A DNA stretch of 64,000 nucleotides from Siderastrea radians (Eukaryota; Cnidaria; Anthozoa; Scleractinia; Rhizangiidae): contig OZ024895.1 of NCBI GenBank assembly GCA_964017195.1, positions 6,878,001-6,942,000 of the forward strand, given 5' to 3'. Under the pieces are notes generated by a model, which worked only from the letters and a program-made list of their open reading frames with translations, was not told where the DNA came from and made no database searches. This document shows positions 1 through 11,085 of this stretch, one piece after another. The first letter of the stretch is position 1. Each line of letters starts with the position of its first letter. Position numbers and translations under genes: made by a program.

Positions 1-805
1 GGCTAACTGGGATCCCGGCATCGCGATGCCGGGAGGAAAATTTACCATGTAATCGCGATTGCCGAGCCAACATTCTCTCGTCACTAAATTTCGCTTCAGA
101 GCAAAATGGCTCACCAGAAGATCGATATTTCTCTTTCTATATAACACATAAAGGTTTATCAGACCATAAAGCTACGTAAAACTGAAAATGATACGCCAAA
201 ATAATGGATTAGCGAGAATAAAAACGCTTGATTCATGCTCTTCGATGTACCCATCTTTTCACACGACAGCTTCTAAATTTAGCCGTAGGCGGGCTGGCTC
301 GCCTCATGTAATACCGAGCTGAGCAGTCATCTCGGCAGACAGAGCCAGCCCTTCTACCGAGCCAGCCCGGCTCATGTAATCGGCCCCTTAGACATTCGCG
401 ATAAATAAAGTTACATGACTTGCACATAACCGCAAACAAACATCTAATCACGGGCTTAGAAACTTGGCATCCTTTCAGGGAACATCACTCTTTTAAGCAG
501 CTTTAAGCAATCTTGCAATTACTCTGAGCCCAAAAAGCTAACTAATTGCCAAAGAGCTAGCACACACAACGGCACAAAGACTTGAAACGGCTCTAAGAAA
601 GTAACATAAAACCCTCCAAACAGTATATGTCACAGCTTGAGTGTGCCCTCCAGGTCAACCACACAATTTACCGGCACAATTGTGTCGCCTTTAGATCATC
701 TTGATCAAAAGGACAGGGCTGTTACGAAAGTACTTAAGAAAGCTTTATTTTGAAGGCTGGAATAACTTAAGCGCACTGGCGGGAGTCGCGTTTGGCCTGT
801 CATTT
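1..805. other. unclassified intronic or repeat DNA with a 20-bp palindrome
   Basis: No gene is recognised here. Positions 14-33 form a perfect 20-bp palindrome (cccggcatcgcgatgccggg). GC-rich stretches at about 287-311 and 364-388 repeat 'ctcatgtaat' next to GCCAGCCC/GGGCTGGC inverted words, which looks like the end of an unidentified DNA transposon. The short ORFs show no recognisable protein. Confidence 0.35.
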
Positions 806-811
806 TACATA

Positions 812-2135
812 GAGGGTCCTGAAGGGGGGGTACCAATCCCATTTCCCAGCCCAATTTTTTTCCAAATCCCACTTCCCAGTATTCAAATCCCATTCCCATT
901 AGCAGAATTCAGAAAAAATCCCAGTGTCATACATACCAGCTCTTTTCTCTTAGCATCCGCAAAAATACGGCTTCTAAATACGACCCAACAAAGGCCCAAA
1001 AATACACGAGGATATGCGAAGATGTTCTGAAGACGATAGGATCCTTTTAGACTGGTAAAACGTGCAAGTAGGGAAGTTATAGTGATTTATTATTATTATA
1101 TTTTTAATATTTAGGTAACATGTTCATGCCACTTCACATTCCTGTCATTCCTGCCTGCATTCGACTTGTAAGTGTTCTTATTCTTCCAAGCCTGGACGAA
1201 CGGATCATTCTCAGTGTTGTTCCAAGAGCGCTGTCTACCTCTTCTTTGGAGTCACTGTCACTGTCACTAGCAAAAAGCTGTCTACCTGTTCGTTGTTAGG
1301 AGACTTTGGTGGTAAACTGACATCCTCATTTGAATTAGGCGGCTCATCACTTTCGCTTGGAACTCTTTGTACAGCTTTCAGTAAATTTCAATTGACTGGT
1401 TTCAGGACCGTTTCAGTTTCATGTAAGCTTAAGTTCAGAGGCAAAGTGCCCGCCCCGTCCATTGTGTTATTTTGTCTTACATTTCGTTGTCTGACGGGTT
1501 TACCATGCATTTTAGCCCACGCCCTCATTTCAGCTTCCTCGTTTCTGGTTATTGGTTACTTCTTGCCTCAATGAAGTCGATGTAAAACACTTCGACAGCA
1601 AAATCTGCAGATCCTCTTCGTCTACTCGATTTCTCTATGTCACACATTCTACGAATATTCCTCTCCATCTGGGTCGTTGAACAATCCAATGGTAATTCCA
1701 GTTTACAGTTCTCGGTGTGTATGACAACATTTTGAGTAGAAAAGTACTTAACTTCCACGACAACGTGCGAGTATTGCACGACAGCGCCGTTTCTTCCACC
1801 ATGTTGTTTGTATCAGAGAAATATGCATCAGACTTTTGGCTTTACACGCACCGCTGTACACAAATATCGTTGACCGCAAATCAAGACCATTCGGGGATGA
1901 TGGCTAAACGTGCTAAAAATTGACACGAACAAGGTGCAATTTTTTAACGTCTCAACCCCAGGAAATAAGTGATGTCTCGACTGGTCATGGTTACAAAATA
2001 TTTATCCCATTCCCATTTTTGACATTTTTTCTCCCATTCCCAGAGACCAAATCCCATTCCCAGTGACCTAAATCCCATTTTCCCAGGACAAAAACAGACC
2101 AATCCCAGTTCCCATTTTACCCCTTCAGGACCCTC
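812..2135. mobile_element. non-autonomous DNA transposon with 16-bp terminal inverted repeats and 6-bp target duplication
   Basis: The left end reads GAGGGTCCTGAAGGGG and the right end reads CCCCTTCAGGACCCTC, an exact inverted repeat. TACATA flanks the element directly at 806-811 and 2136-2141, a 6-bp target-site duplication. Just inside both ends are AATCCCATTCCCA-rich repeats (about 830-900 and 2005-2120). Minus-strand ORF fragments inside (for example 1549-1779) are not recognisable as a transposase, so the 1324-bp copy is probably non-autonomous or decayed. The superfamily is not assigned. Confidence 0.75.
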
Positions 2136-2518
2136 TACATACTATCAACTTCGTCTTCAGTTAGGTTGTTTTTCGCTTTTCGCGCCCGGGTTGTTGGTTC
2201 TGAAGTCGAAGCCCTTGACTTTCGATTCGTTGTTATTACTCTCCTTGGCCTTTTACTTTTGCTTCCTTCGTCTTCTGAGATTTCTCCAGAGCTGCAGCTC
2301 CCTTGTATTTCATTTTCGGCCTCGTCGCTCTCGATCTCGAGCTCACTGCTGCAGTCAACTTCGTCGTCCTCGCTTGATCTTTCCGCACAGTTAGGCTCTA
2401 AAACAAATCCTGACGGACGATTCTTTCGCAATCTTCGTTTTCCTACTACCGATACTTCCTTAAACTCACGTTCGTCTACAAAATGAATACAAGCCCCCCT
2501 TCCCGCATGTTCCGCCAT
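2135..2518 (-). CDS. acidic, serine-rich exon-like ORF of unknown family (127 codons)
   Basis: The family is not recognised. The ORF begins with Met and reads through a short basic segment (VGKRRLRKNR), an acidic Ser/Glu/Asp-rich middle of about 45 residues and a nuclear-localisation-like KSKRPRR, then a Ser/Thr/Arg-rich tail. Its stop codon overlaps the target duplication and terminal base of the transposon at 812-2135. With the transposon removed, the empty-site sequence would read GATAGTATGTAAAATG, so the end could be a first exon with a GTATGT splice donor, or a short ORF ending in TAA. It lies on the same strand as ANKRD39, downstream of its exon 2. It may be a host exon or part of another mobile element. 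Confidence 0.35.
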   Translation of the reverse strand: MAEHAGRGACIHFVDEREFKEVSVVGKRRLRKNRPSGFVLEPNCAERSSEDDEVDCSSELEIESDEAENEIQGSCSSGEISEDEGSKSKRPRRVITTNRKSRASTSEPTTRARKAKNNLTEDEVDSM

Positions 2519-2740
2519 TTTGTTTGAAGGTCAATTCGCGACGATCGCGAAGCCAGTGCGTGGGAATGGGCTCAGTTGTCAACGCGGCTAAAATTCATGA
2601 CATATGATTGGCTATTTTGTAACCCTCATGGGGATACCGGATCTCAGAGGAGATCTAAAAATAACTTGAGAGGGATTAGGATGGGGAAAGGGCCAGTATG
2701 GGGGATTAACTCTCTTACCCCTTTATCCTCTCTTGCTCGG

Positions 2741-4440
2741 CAATCCAACTGTTGTTTCAATGAGTTTTTGTCTTGAAATTGAAGCAAATCTAACCACAGT
2801 TTCAATCCCTTTTTTATCTCGGAAATCTAACCGTTGTTTTAATGAGTTTTTCTCTTGAAATTGAAGCACATCTAACCATAGTTTCAATCCTTTTTCATCT
2901 GGGAAATCCAACCATTATTTCAATGAAATTTTCTCTTGAAATTGAGGGAAATCTAAGCATAGTTTCAATCCTTTTTTTAACTCAAAATTCAACCGCTGTT
3001 TCAATGAGTTTTTGCCTTGAAATTGAAGCAAATCTAACCATAGTTTTAATCCTTTCTTATCTGGGAAATCCAACCGTTGTTTCAATGAGTTTTTGTGTTG
3101 AAATTGAAGCAAATCTAATCACAGTTTTAATCCGTTTTTTATCTCGGAAATCCAATCGTTATTTCAATGAGTTTTTCTCTTTAAATTAAAGCAAATCTAA
3201 CCACAGTTTCAATACTTTTTATCTGGGAAATCCAACCATTATTTCAATACACTTTTGTCTTGAAATTGAGGGACCTCTAACCATAGTTTCAATGTTTTTC
3301 TTTTATCTTGGAAATCCACCCCTTGTTTCAATAAGTTTTGTCTTCAAATTAAAGCAAATCTAACCATAGGTTCAACATGTTTTTATCTGTGAAATCCAAC
3401 CATTATTTCAACAAAATTTTCTCTTGAAATTGGGGGACATTTAACCATAGTTTCAATCCTTTCTCATCTCGGAAATCTAACCGTTGTTTCAACGAATTTT
3501 TGTCTTAAATTGAACCAAATCTAACCATAGTTTCAATCTCTTTTTATCTCGGAAATCCAACCGTTGTTTCAATGAGTTTTTGTCTGGAAATTGAAGCAAA
3601 TCTAGCCATAGTTTTAATCCTTTTTTATCTCGGAAATTCAACCATTTTTTTAATGAAATTTCTCTGGAAATTAAGGAAAATCTAACAATAGTTTCAATCG
3701 TTTTTTATCTGGGAAATGCAACCGTTGTTTCAGTAAGTTTTTCTCTTGAATTTGAAGCGAATCTAACGATAGTTTTAATCCTTTCTTATCTGAGAAATCC
3801 AACCGTGTTTCAAAGAGTTTTTGTCTTCAAATTGAAGCAAATCTAACCATAGTATCAATCTCTTGTTATCTAGGAGATCCTACCATTGTTTCAATGAGTT
3901 TTTGTCTTCAAATGAAAGCAAATCTAACCATAGTTTCAATACCTTTTTTTCTAGGAAATCCACCATTATTTCAATAAAATGTTGTCCTGAAATTGAGGTA
4001 CATCTAACCACAGTTTCAACCCTTGTTTATCTCGGAAATCTAACCGTTGTTTCAATGAATTTTTGTCTTGAAGGTGAACCAAATCTAGCCATAGTATCAA
4101 TCTCTTTTTATCTCGGAAATCCAACCGTTGTTTCAATGAGTTTTTGCCTTGAAATTGAAGCAAATCTAACCATAGTTTTAATCCTTTTTGATCTAAGAAA
4201 TCCAACCGTTGTTTTAGTGAGTTTTTCTCTTCGCATTGAGGCAAATCTAACCATAGTTTCAATCATTTGTTTCCCGGGAAATCCACCTGTTGTTTTAATG
4301 AGTTGTTCTCTTGAAATTAAAGCAAATGTAAGCATTGTTTTAATCCTTTTTTATCTAGGAAATCGAGTCATTGTTTCAATAATTTCTTATCTCAAAATAT
4401 CTGGGAAATCGAACCATTGTTTCAATAATTTTTATCCTTA
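2741..4440. repeat. 81/82-bp satellite array made of two diverged ~41-bp half units
   Basis: About 21 tandem units. The marker word GTTGTTTCAATGAG starts at 2751 and recurs at 2833, 2914, 2995, 3076 and 3158, a spacing of 81-82 bp. Each unit has two related halves, one around CTAACCATAGTTTCAATCC and one around CCAACCGTTGTTTCAATGAG. Both carry AACC-N-T-N-GTTTCAAT, so the array is a dimer-based higher-order repeat. Because 81 is a multiple of three, long meaningless ORFs open on both strands. Confidence 0.9.
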
Positions 4441-4504
4441 ATTCAGGCTAACAGAAACAGTAGAAGTTGATAGGAAAGACGTGATTGTATAGGTCCACAA
4501 CGCG

Positions 4505-4765
4505 TTGGCATAAAAGGTATTTAAACAATGGGTAGATTTAGAAGTATTGAAACAAGAGAAATATTATAAACTACTCAAACAATGGCTTAAGAAACAACTA
4601 TTAAATTGATGAGTTGAAAAAACTATTCAAACAATGGTTAGTTTTAAAAAAAGAACTCGTGAAACAATGCCTGGGTTACAACTATTGAAACAATTACTGA
4701 ATTATAAAACATATTAAACAATGCCTAGATTCCAAGCTATCGAAATAAATATCAAAAAGGCTATA
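4505..4765. repeat. decayed satellite half-units in inverted orientation
   Basis: Directly after the array, words such as aaacaatggttag and gaaacaatg recur at roughly 30-45 bp spacing (about 4524, 4580, 4630, 4662, 4715). Their reverse complement matches the CTAACCATTGTTT core of the array at 2741-4440. The array therefore has a degenerate flank pointing the other way. Confidence 0.55.
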
Positions 4766-4856
4766 CTAAGAACAATAATTTGCAACATTGGATAGGAGAC
4801 GTAACAGCCACTTAAATTCACGGCAGATTTATTGTTACCACTAGTGATCAAATTAC

Positions 4857-5063
4857 CTTATGTAACGGTGTTTGTCCATCACAGTCACACAGCCTGGGAT
4901 CAGCTCCATATTTTATGAGAAGCTTTACCACAGCAGCGTGTCCAGAGTATGCAGCCCTGTGCAAGGAAGATATTTTACCTGACCTCGTTTGAGCATTTAC
5001 ATCTGCCCCTCTTTCAAGGAGCAACTGGCAGACATCTTCATGACCACTGCGACTAGCATAATG
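4857..5063 (-). CDS. ANKRD39: ANKRD39 internal coding exon (ankyrin repeats)
   Basis: This 207-bp phase-0 exon encodes 69 residues starting HYASRSGHEDVCQLLLERGA and ending GQTPLHK, which is two ankyrin repeats with GADVNAQ and GADPR turns. The acceptor is TTTCCAG|CAT and the donor is AAG|GTAATT. Joined to the exon at 42525-42731 it restores the ankyrin phrase SGYTALHYASRSGH in frame. Ankyrin domain protein 39 is a small (about 180 aa) soluble protein of ankyrin repeats; its molecular role is poorly defined. The last 45 or so residues are not found to the left, so the 3' exon or exons should lie outside the window. The frame is open and the splice sites are good. Confidence 0.85.
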
Positions 5064-5860
5064 CTGGAAACAAAAATTGCAAAGAAATACCATCATTATA
5101 CAATGGACTCTTAAGGACAATGCCTCCTTTTGTTACTGCACATACGTTCTGCGCATCTCGGGATATTCCGGTTTCTTAAGGAATGTGCCCCCTAATACAA
5201 CAATATTTTTGCGCGGTGGAAAAAGCAGATCTTAGCAAGGGCTATCAGAATCCAAAAATAAAATTTGCGGTAGCCACGCATTTTTCAGAGATAATTGAGC
5301 TTAAATTTGGAAAGAAATTGACTTACATTCTTTGTATTTAAACGCATTTTTAGAATAATGGTTGCTTAATTATCTCTGAGAAATGAGTGGTTACCCACAT
5401 TTTTCTTTTTTTGGGTTTCAATAACCCTTGTTAAGATCTACTTTTCCCCAAAGTCATAACCTTTGCAAAAATACATGCCTATTAGCAGGACCATCCTTCA
5501 AGGGAAGACAAGTGGAAAGAAAGTGTTAGAGCACCAAGAAAAGCATATGAATACCACTTATTTTATCTTTTGATTTTTCCCTTACACTACAATTTGAAAT
5601 TGTTATAACATCATAGGGTTGCCCATGCTGTTAAATACTAAAGAAAGTTGCGTCTTTATTATAGCCACAACCGTATGACATCATAAAAATTCAAAATGGC
5701 AGCTTGCAGGAAATTCAAACGTCAATCAATCATTTCAAGGGAGGTCCCCTTTAAGATAGACACACGTGAAGGCGCTACTCTCTTTGATTCGTCTGTGTTT
5801 TATTCATGTAAAATGATGGGAAAGATCCTTGAATTGATTGAACTAAAACAAAAACTTTAA
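5064..5860. other. intronic DNA without recognised features
   Basis: Between ANKRD39 exon 2 and the MITE at 5861 there is AT-rich intronic sequence. No ORF, terminal repeat or tandem repeat was recognised on either strand. Confidence 0.4.
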
Positions 5861-6468
5861 CCCTTTCCCGTCCGATTTTTTTCCTTAAAAAACGCATTTT
5901 TTACCGTTAAAGCGGTTTTTTGAGTGCTATGTTGCCAAATGCCACTAAACTTTGCTACAAAAGCGTTTTCTTACAATTTAGCTAGATTTTGAGCCAGCTT
6001 CTGTTGTAAATTGTACAATATTTTGATTTCACGCATGCGCATAAGCCAAAATTTGGACTTCTTTTTTTTTTTTTTGCTGATTCATTTCCAATTTTTTTCT
6101 CGCTTCTTTTGCTTTCCTTTTTCTCTCCCTTTCTTTTCTCTTTATCTTCTACACCTTATCCCCTTTCTATCCACTGGAAAAGTTTTGGCCTCAGTCCTTC
6201 AAAAAACCTGGAAATGGAACATTGATCAACTAGGTGACTTGGCCTATTTTCCCCCAACTTTGCACCCAAAATTGGACACGTTTTTTCTGGTATAGCTCTA
6301 CCAGAATTTAGTCGATATTCAAAATGGACACACATATTGATGGATCTGTCCTTGCTGTATTAGCTGCTTATCAAAACAATTTGGTAACGTCAAAAATGAT
6401 GACATCAGGAGTGGTTCAATGGTTCCCGACGTTAACGTCGGGAAGATACTAGTCTTGACGGGAAAGAG
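5861..6468. mobile_element. TTAA-flanked MITE with CCCTTTCCCGTC termini
   Basis: TTAA flanks the element at 5857-5860 and 6469-6472. The left end reads CCCTTTCCCGTC and the right end GACGGGAAAGAG, an inverted repeat of 12 bp with one mismatch. Length is 608 bp. There is no plausible transposase ORF. TTAA targets are typical of piggyBac and Kolobok transposons, so this is probably a non-autonomous member of one of these groups. Confidence 0.75.
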
Positions 6469-6472
6469 TTAA

Positions 6473-8559
6473 CTAAAATATCTCAAATCGTTTATCATGA
6501 CAAATCTTACTCGTTTGAGACTGAATTTGGTTGATTTATCAGGTTTAATGAAAAAAAAAACATATTTGAAACAAAATGTCCTTTTCGTTAAAGACAATGG
6601 AAACGTGAAAAATGTGAGTGTCCTTGCACATTGAAATGCCTAGCAAGTGATAGTCTCACAACTAAACATAGGTGCGCAATACGCGCAGAGCCAATGACGT
6701 TTTTTTTCACAATATGGTGAAATTTGTCCTGACAACCTATGGGACTTTACACCTCCGGTAAGTCCCGCCCTAACCCCTCAGCCCCCCCCCCCCCCCCCAC
6801 CACCACCATCAAAAAGATCTTGTGGTTATCCACTATAAAACCTGGTAATGATTCAGCAGCGTGACTACGCGGAGTAAAAAAAAAACCGAACAAAGCTCTT
6901 TGTTTCACGGTTCTTCAAAGAACACAGACAAAAACAAGTAAACTTAAACTTAAACTCACCGTCGAAAAATATTGCATACATAATTTAGGCAAAGATCAGT
7001 GGAAAGTTAACAATTTTACTTCAGAAATAAATGCAAGTTGCAGTTGAACCTTTTAATTTCTTACTTCTACCGGCGAATATCCAATACTTTTCAGTGCTCA
7101 TAAACGGTCAACTTTCTAAAGGGTGCCGTTTTGACGCTCTGCGTGATTTGCGTGACACGCGACTCGCTTTACTTTGTTTAATTTGTAAGGTTTCAGACGT
7201 TTCACGCAACCACTTACGTTCTTAGTACATTGTATTGTCAAAACAGGAGTCTGCCATCAAACGGCGTTTCTTGTATCCACAATATTTTCGTTCGAAATCG
7301 GTTTGAACTAGCGTTTATAAACACGACTGAAATAGTTTTGCAACTATATTTATTTCCCCTGTTATTTGAAGTTGCTTGCTTTGTAATCAAGTCGGCTATA
7401 ATAATTTTCGTCTCTTTGCTTCACAAATCGACCAAAGTATGTTTACATTTGTAACTTTTCCACGGTACAAAGTTATTTTTAGCTCACGTGTTTATTTGGA
7501 GTCTCAACCTACAGCCGAATAAATTTCGTTTGCTTTACCTTCGAACAGTACGAAAATGTTCAAATTCAGCTCGCTTTCCAGTAGATCCAACAGGTCTCTG
7601 TTAGAATGCTTTGTCACATATCTGTTGTTGTTAATCTTTCGGTACTGTTTCGGTCGGTTCGAGATGTTTCAAGTGTTGCGTTACATTCCTTATAAGGCTG
7701 AAATTACAGCTGTCAACTATGCAAATTTCTCAACATACGCCTTACACTTTGAGCTATGAATAACCCCGAAATAACGTTTAGTATCTTGTTAAGATTTTAC
7801 TACATCCATCCTCTAATTCCTTGATCACCACTGTGACTTGGATTTTAATACTAGTTTCATTCAAGTTTTTCAGTTTTAAGAATAGCTAGCAACAAGCCGC
7901 GCAATTTCCGATTTAGTTTTAATTGGGTTCATGTTTTATGACGCGCACACAAAAATGACACTGCAAATTTTAGATTCGCTGTTACCGAGAGATAATCCCG
8001 AAAAATTTTATGCTGTTTTACTCTACTCTTTTCACTATCGTTATAAACTTGGGCTTTAAATATTGTTTCTTTCACTGTTAATTAGGGATCGATGTAACGT
8101 TAATTTCCACGTTCTGTTCATACAACATCTCAAATTGGCAAGTCCGTCTTGTATTTGCTGCTGTGGAAAAATGTACTTCAGCTAAGTAAACACAGGACTA
8201 CAACGCGAATAAAATCCTGCCAGACCTCACGTACACAAAACAGGCATTCGAAGTAGATCCACACTTGCGAATGCAAAACACTTCAAAGCCCGGGGGTCTT
8301 ACTCCCATAACATTAGCTGTATGGGTTTGTGCCGCTGATAAGGTAAGACTTTCAGTGTCCCGGTGCACACCCCCACCCATCGTCTCACAGAATATCCCCC
8401 CAGCCTCACAAATCGTAAGACAGACATCGCACGTACGTACGTCTATCCGTCTATCGTTGATTTTTAGGTTCTGACAGTAGCCATATGACGTCACTAACGT
8501 GACGTCATTGGCTAAAAAAGGATGTACGTCCCTCTATGATCTTTTCTTAGTTTACCATT
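6473..8559. other. AT-rich intronic DNA, no gene recognised
   Basis: Contains a poly-C tract near 6782-6798, a short imperfect tandem cgtacgtacgt around 8431-8441 and several short ORFs without recognisable content. No terminal repeats were found. It may hold an unrecognised old transposon. Confidence 0.3.
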
Positions 8560-8670
8560 ATATGTAATTTATTTTAATAGTTTTAATTTAATTTTAGTCA
8601 TTTAGAATACCCTCTTAAACAGAAATGGCGCTATACAAATCATATTATTACTATTATTATTATTATTAGT
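8560..8670 (+). mobile_element. 3' tail of an L2/CR1-type LINE or derived SINE
   Basis: The stretch ends in 'aaatggcgctatacaaatcatattatta' followed by ATT repeats, the usual 3' signature of L2/CR1 group retroelements (GGCGCTATA-type ending plus a trinucleotide tail). No coding sequence precedes it, so it is a truncated copy. Confidence 0.6.
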
Positions 8671-8728
8671 TTCAGTAGAATTATTTCTTACTCGTACATA
8701 ATGAAGTGGATTATGTGTAAATGAAGTT

Positions 8729-8838
8729 AAGTAGTAGTTTAACGAGTGTCAAAATGAGTAGAGTTTCTTCGCACCCTCGCGCGTTCCCGCTCGGGTGCGA
8801 AAAAACTCTACTCATTTCTGACACTCGTTATACTACTT
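8729..8838. repeat. hairpin MITE of about 46-bp arms
   Basis: The left arm (8729-8775) and right arm (8793-8838) are near-perfect reverse complements, sharing AACGAGTGTCA, ATGAGTAGAGTTT and TTCGCACCC, with a 17-bp GC-rich loop. Short palindromes of this type are non-autonomous DNA elements. No target duplication was identified. Confidence 0.75.
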
Positions 8839-8926
8839 GGAGAGGAAGGGGTTTCCCGAAAAAAAAATCAACCAATTGGACAAATTTGATTACCTATACT
8901 AACGCGGAAAATTTACAGTGGCGGAG

Positions 8927-9826
8927 ATGGACAAGTATATCGAACAGCTGCTTGCTGAAATGGAAGTAGAAATTCCATTTCAAAAAGTTGTAAAAAAATA
9001 TTGTAGACGAGCCGATTTGGGAAGAAATCAAAAGGAGGCTACTTCAGCCATTGCTTCCAGGGGAATATTTTCCAAAACCTCCCCCTAGAAGGTCAAAGAA
9101 CAGAAAGAAAACGCCAAAGGGTTTGGAGGAGTTCGACCCTTTTCATTCAATGCATTATGATCGTTACCACCCTGAACATAAATATCAAACATTGATTGGA
9201 GAGTTTAGTTCTGAAGGCGACGTTGAAGAAGAAGGAGCAAAAAGAATTATTAACTGGCGTTTTTTCGAAGGGGTTGAAAATTTTCTTGCGCCAAAGATAA
9301 TGAGCAAATTGGAAAAAGCTGTTGATAAAATTCACAAGCTAAGATACAGTTATGCTTACAAACTTAGAAACATTGAAAACGAAGAGACCATGGCAGATTA
9401 CAAAGACAATGCAAGCCCCTGGTTTGAAAATTTGAGAGCAACAGCAAAATGGTTCAAAGAAAAGAAGAAGAACGTATTCGATGAGAGAGAATTGAGGCTC
9501 CGGATACTAAATGGGTTTTTGAAAACCACCTTATGGTTGAAGCTAAAGCAGTTTTGGACCCGGAACAGCCTCCGAAAATTGGGGCGGGAATTTTACCAGC
9601 GTGGTTGAGAAACAAAAAGATTTGCCTGCTTTGTGTTTTCAGGTGCTTTGCTGTTCACCAAGGTGCGCATAGATGGTGTAATACCAGAAAAACTCGTGAG
9701 CTGACAGAAAGCTTTTTTGCAAATCACAACATTAGAAACCGTAAAATTACAAACAAAGCACTTTCCGGCGATACAAAATTATTTCAAGTAGGGAATTGCA
9801 ATGTATGAGGTTGACGTAGAAGGTCT
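8927..9826 (+). pseudogene. Polinton DNA polymerase B, N-terminal part (frameshifted)
   Basis: The likely start ATG is at 8927 (MDKYIEQLLAEME). The frame is lost near 8990-9005 in an A-rich run and continues at about 9010-9608 in another frame (PGEYFPKPPPRRSKNRKK and WFENLRATAKWFKEKKK). It shifts again near 9470-9480 and continues in the 9533-9808 reading frame, which includes FRCFAVHQGAHR. It is cut after MYEVDVEG by the L2 insertion and resumes at about 11086. This N-terminal part lies before the exonuclease domain. Two or more frameshifts make it non-functional. Confidence 0.7.
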
Positions 9827-10973
9827 ATCAGTGATTTTGTTACTCCTTGATCTTTCGGCGGCATTTGACACTGTTGATCACTGTATTTTATTTTCGCGCC
9901 TTTCTTCTCGATTTGGAATTGGTGGTACGGCATTAGAATGGTTTCGGTCGTACTTGAGTGACCGCACTCAATTTGTGAATGCCAATGGTTCGACGTCCGA
10001 GCGTCATGTTCTGCAGTTTGGTATACCCCAGGGATCCGTCCTTGGTCCGCTACTATACTCCTTGTACACCTCTCCACTGAGTGACATCGCCAATAAACAT
10101 GGGTTAAGCTTTCATTTTTATGCTGATGACACGCAGCTATATATTACTTTTGAGACGTCATCCCTCAATGAGATGGAATTGAGCAAGAGTAAGTTGGAAG
10201 CCTGTGTACAAGAAATTGATACCTGGATGCTTTTGAATAAGTTAAAATTAAACAGAGAGAAAACTGAGCTTCTTTTGATATCATCTTTACACCGTGCTCG
10301 ACCTCCTTTGTTACATCTTGATGTCTGTGATGAGAGAGTGCTGACTTCACCAAAAGCAGGCAACATTGGAGTTATTTTCGACGAATATTTGAGTATGGTT
10401 CCTCAGGCGACAGCAATGTGCAAATCAGCATTCTATCATCTCTGTAAAATAAGCCTCATTCGTAAACATCTTACCTTCGATGCAGCCCAGCTTCTTGTTC
10501 ACGCTCTCATTACATCAAAGCTTGACTACTGTAATTCGTTACTATATGGTTTACCCAAGCACGTGACTAAACAGCTCCAACGTGTGCAGAACGCAGCTGC
10601 TCGAATTGTTTCTCTCTCACCCAAGTTCTGTCATATTACACCTGTTCTTATGAGTCTCCACTGGCTCCCAATTGATCTCCGAATTGAATTTAAGATACTT
10701 ATTATTACCTACAAGACTCTCCATGGCCTAGCGCCTGCTTACATTGAGGATCTCCTTGTCAGCTACATTCCGGGACGTTATCTAAGATCTGCAAAGAAAA
10801 ATTTACTCGCCGTGCCTGGTTTCAAACTAAATAGTTATGGCCGCCGTGCTTTCTCTGTTGCTGCGCCGTTGCTTTGGAACAGTCTTCCACAACATGTTAG
10901 GGATGCAGAATCGCTAGACATTTTTAAAAGACAGCTGAAAACCGTTCTTTTTAAGCGTGCTTTTTTAAATTGA
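9827..10973 (+). CDS. L2-like reverse transcriptase, 5'-truncated ORF
   Basis: The open frame encodes about 380 residues of non-LTR reverse transcriptase. Visible motifs, in order, are motif A (LLDLSAAFDTVDH), the motif B region (GIPQGSVLGPLLY) and catalytic motif C (FYADDTQLY). A C-terminal segment typical of the L2/CR1 group follows (LQRVQNAAARIV, SLHWLPIDLRIEFKI and AAPLLWNSLPQHVR). No endonuclease domain is present because the copy is 5'-truncated. The in-frame upstream Met at 9801 belongs to the host polymerase gene, not to the LINE. The frame has no stop, so the insertion looks younger than the decay of the gene around it. Confidence 0.85.
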
Positions 10974-11026
10974 TAATTTTATTGTAAATAGCGCCTTTGG
11001 ACCGTTGGGAAAGGGCGCTTTAGAAA

Positions 11027-11081
<55 letters not shown>

Positions 11082-11085
11082 TTCG
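9827..11085 (+). mobile_element. 5'-truncated L2/CR1-group LINE inserted in the Polinton polymerase gene
   Basis: The element starts within the reverse transcriptase (motif A LLLDLSAAFDTVDH) and ends with 'gcgctttagaaatg' and a long (ATT)n tail at 11031-11083. On the left the polymerase frame stops after MYEVDVEG. On the right it resumes as MTIGVYENHAFLI. The flanks GTTGACGTAG (about 9812-9821) and GTTGAAGTAT (about 11086-11095) are similar and may be a worn target duplication. Typical 5' truncation from incomplete reverse transcription. Confidence 0.85.

Noticed and set aside
2741..4440. CRISPR-like array (GTTTCAAT words at regular spacing)
   Set aside because: The whole 81/82-bp unit is repeated. 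There are no unique spacers, and the sequence context is an animal genome. It is a satellite.
2842..4441. ORFs on both strands within the satellite (up to 192 codons)
   Set aside because: An 81-bp period keeps frames open by chance. The peptides are only repeat translations.
9801..9830. Met at 9801 as start of an L2 ORF
   Set aside because: That Met and the following YEVDVEG belong to the interrupted Polinton polymerase. The LINE is 5'-truncated and has no start of its own.
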